DNA of 8,354 bases from Croceicoccus sp. (lineage in GTDB: Bacteria > Pseudomonadota > Alphaproteobacteria > Sphingomonadales > Sphingomonadaceae), in assembly GCA_029936705.1 (NCBI GenBank), contig JAPYSD010000125.1, forward strand, positions 1-8,354. Direction: 5' to 3'. Below, piece after piece: positions 6,543 through 8,354 of the stretch. The notes under the pieces were generated by a model. That model was given only the letters and a program-made list of their open reading frames with translations. It was not told the origin of the DNA and ran no database searches. The stretch's first letter is position 1, and each line of letters begins with the position of its first letter. The translations under genes and the position numbers were made by a program.

Positions 6543-7451
6543 TCACGCCGGGTTGTTGACCGTCTTCACGGTCGATGCGCGGTAAATCCGCTCAATGGCT
6601 TCGGTGAGCACCCGATCGAAATCCTCGTCATCCATCCCGGCGCGCAGATCCTGCAGGAGCGCACGGCTGAAACTTGCCACAAGCGCATGATTTTTCGCCA
6701 GCTCATCACAAGCCTCTTCCTGCGAATACCCGCCTGAAAGCGCCAACACCCGCGCACAGCTGGGATGTCCCACAAGCGCCGCAAACAGGTCTGGCGCCGC
6801 TGGCATGGAAAGCTTGAGCATCACCCGGCGACCAATTGGCTGTTTATCGAGTGCCTTCGTCAGTGCGCCAAGGAGTATCGCGTCGCATTCGGCGCGCGAC
6901 TTGCTTTTCAGGTTCACCTCCGGCTCGACGATTGGCATCAGGCCCTTGTCCAGAATGCGATTTGCGATGTCGAATTGTTGATTGACAACTGCGCCAATGG
7001 CTTTGGTGGACGCCTCGTTGATCAGCGAGCGCATTTTCGTACCGAAAACGCCCTTGGCCTTTGCGCGGTCAAGCAAGGTCTCGAGACCCCGGATCGGCTT
7101 CATGAGCCGAACACCGTCATTCTCGTCTTCCAGACCCTGATCGATCTTGACGAAGGGCACGATGCCACGCTGCCGGAGCAAGTCCGGCACGGGCGTGCCG
7201 TCCACCTCGCCATCCATCGTTTTCTCGAACAGGATCGCACCCAGGATCTTGCGGCCATCGAACGACGGAGCGGTAATGAGCCGGCTCCGCATCTGATGGA
7301 TGAGGGCGAACATCTCTTCTTCACCGGAATAATCGTGAGCGCTGATGCCATAGTTTGTCAGCGCAGTTGGCGTCGAACCGCCGGACTGGTCGAGCGCAGC
7401 AACGAAGCCGGCACCGCCAATGATTTGCGCCATCAATACCGGGTCGTGCAT
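6543..7451 (-). CDS. fda: Class I fructose-bisphosphate aldolase, bacterial Fda type
   Basis: A 302-residue cytosolic enzyme, close to the roughly 296 residues of Staphylococcus aureus Fda and similar to it along the whole length. It cleaves fructose 1,6-bisphosphate reversibly to dihydroxyacetone phosphate and glyceraldehyde 3-phosphate without a metal. Visible blocks are FVAALDQSGGSTPTAL (16-31), ILGAILFEKTMDGEV (69-83), GIVPFVKIDQGL (96-107), GVFGTKMRS (134-142), MPIVEPEV (172-179), VMLKLSMP (210-217) and VLALSGGYSQEEA (235-247). By comparison with S. aureus Fda, K213 should be the Schiff-base lysine. The ATG at 7451 has GGAGG six bases upstream. It is codirectional with the BI-1 gene 178 bases upstream and convergent with the copper operon, so it is probably not part of the copper response. 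A metal-independent aldolase could keep glycolysis running when metal-dependent enzymes are impaired, which is speculation. Confidence 0.96.
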   Translation of the reverse strand: MHDPVLMAQIIGGAGFVAALDQSGGSTPTALTNYGISAHDYSGEEEMFALIHQMRSRLITAPSFDGRKILGAILFEKTMDGEVDGTPVPDLLRQRGIVPFVKIDQGLEDENDGVRLMKPIRGLETLLDRAKAKGVFGTKMRSLINEASTKAIGAVVNQQFDIANRILDKGLMPIVEPEVNLKSKSRAECDAILLGALTKALDKQPIGRRVMLKLSMPAAPDLFAALVGHPSCARVLALSGGYSQEEACDELAKNHALVASFSRALLQDLRAGMDDEDFDRVLTEAIERIYRASTVKTVNNPA

Positions 7452-7629
7452 GCACTGCCTCCGTTCATCCGGGCGTGGGCTGCTTTTTTGCGTGCCACTT
7501 CCGTCCGGCAGCAGCTGTCGCGCCTTGCACTCCGTTTGAATACGCCGTGCTCGCGACCGCCAAGACCTTCGGCCGGAGGAACCGGAAAAGGTGCATTACC
7601 GCGCCCGTTGGAGCTGCCAGCGGGTATGG

Positions 7630-8354
7630 TCATCGGCGCTCACCCATGAAGCGGAGCAGAAACAGGAACAGGTTGATGAAATCTAGATACAGCGTCAGTG
7701 CACCCATTATGATCGCCTTGCCGCGGAAATCGCTGCCCTTAACCTCAGAATAGATGTTCCTGATCTTCTGGGTGTCATAGGCCGTGAGCCCGGCAAACAG
7801 CAGAACTCCAATGCCGCTCACGATCATGTCCATCACCGAGGATTTCAGAAACATGTTGACGAGCATGGCGATGATCAGCCCGAACACGCCCATGATCAGG
7901 AACGATCCCCACGCGGACAAATCGCGCTTGGTCGTATAGCCCCACAAGCTCAACGCGGCAAAGGCCGATGCCGCCACGAAGAAGGTGCGGGCGATGCTGA
8001 CCCCAGTGTAAGCAAGGAAAATGGTAGCGAGCGACACGCCCATGAGTGCCGCGTAGCTCCAGAACATCGCCTTGACCGCCGTCTCGGAAAACCGATTGAT
8101 GCCAAAGCTCAGGGCAAGCACCAGCGCCAGAGGCGCAAATACAGCGACCCATCCCAATCCTGTCGGCGCTCCGGTTGCAGCAAAGAACAGTGCGCGTACA
8201 CTGTCCGTGCTGGCCACGAATAGCGCGACCAAGCCGGTGAGCAGCAATCCGCTGGCCATATAATTGTAGACGCCGAGCATATAGGATCGCAGCCCCGAAT
8301 CGTAGATTTGCGCGGGCGCCCCCGCGCGGGACCGTAAGGGGTGCTGATCTAGAG
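7630..8354 (-). CDS. Bax inhibitor-1/YccA family membrane protein, 5' end outside the window
   Basis: The frame runs from the TGA at 7630-7632 to the window edge and encodes 240 or more residues. The ATG at 8280 is internal: upstream codons continue with QIYDSGLRSYM, typical of the N-terminal region of alphaproteobacterial YccA-like proteins, and no start codon occurs before the edge. Seven or so hydrophobic segments follow, beginning with YNYMASGLLLTGLVALFVA and ending with LTLYLDFINLFLFLLRF. The conserved loop LTAYDTQKIRNIY lies about 50 residues before the C-terminus. Family members are inner-membrane proteins, some acting as pH-gated calcium leak channels and some associating with the FtsH protease; which applies here cannot be read from the sequence. 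The family call is firm. Confidence 0.93.
   Translation of the reverse strand, partial: LDQHPLRSRAGAPAQIYDSGLRSYMLGVYNYMASGLLLTGLVALFVASTDSVRALFFAATGAPTGLGWVAVFAPLALVLALSFGINRFSETAVKAMFWSYAALMGVSLATIFLAYTGVSIARTFFVAASAFAALSLWGYTTKRDLSAWGSFLIMGVFGLIIAMLVNMFLKSSVMDMIVSGIGVLLFAGLTAYDTQKIRNIYSEVKGSDFRGKAIIMGALTLYLDFINLFLFLLRFMGERR

Noticed and set aside
7433..7633. 66-residue minus-strand open frame between the BI-1 and aldolase genes
   Set aside because: It overlaps the aldolase start region, has no family resemblance and shows the Arg/Gly/Pro bias of a chance frame in GC-rich DNA.
6765..7649. 294-residue open frame on the plus strand
   Set aside because: It is antisense to the aldolase gene, whose full-length family match is unambiguous.

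Overview
The window is high-GC DNA that reads as an accessory metal/stress region of an alphaproteobacterium, possibly a member of the Sphingomonadales. That placement is an inference from protein character, base composition and gene content; no rRNA, tRNA or other taxonomic marker is present. It holds eight protein-coding loci, two of them cut by the window edges and one interrupted by an in-frame stop.

Left part (1-2654): the C-terminal part of a PRPP-synthetase-like protein (+), then an ECF-type sigma factor (-) whose C-terminal tail carries a Cys/His cluster. Divergent from the sigma gene is a stand-alone copy of an uncharacterised domain (+) best known to me next to glycosyltransferases and GH130 enzymes. 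Its stop codon overlaps the start of a 27-codon open frame that may be the stub of a lost downstream gene.

Centre (2672-6497): a copper-handling module. A CsoR-family repressor gene (-) faces an operon (+) encoding a small two-helix membrane protein, a P1B-1 Cu(I)-exporting ATPase with YHS and heavy-metal-binding N-terminal domains instead of an HMA domain, and a protein resembling L-2-amino-thiazoline-4-carboxylate hydrolase that is split by an amber codon. The csoR/operon gap contains a perfect TTACCC-N5-GGGTAA inverted repeat of the CsoR operator type. The expected logic is that Cu(I) binds the Cys-His-Cys site of CsoR, CsoR leaves the operator, and the exporter is made. The Cys-tailed sigma factor could be a second metal- or redox-responsive regulator, but nothing in the window proves which promoters it serves.

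Right part (6543-8354): two genes on the minus strand, a class I fructose-bisphosphate aldolase of the bacterial (Staphylococcus Fda) type and, upstream of it, a Bax-inhibitor-1/YccA-family membrane protein whose 5' end lies outside the window. These face the copper operon tail to tail.

No gene-free stretch exceeds 300 bases. The gaps are 379-643 (no convincing terminator or gene), 1304-1530 (divergent promoter region), 2939-3129 (csoR operator region) and 7452-7629 (between the BI-1 and aldolase genes; no clear promoter or terminator). I saw no IS element, CRISPR array, RNA gene or attachment site.
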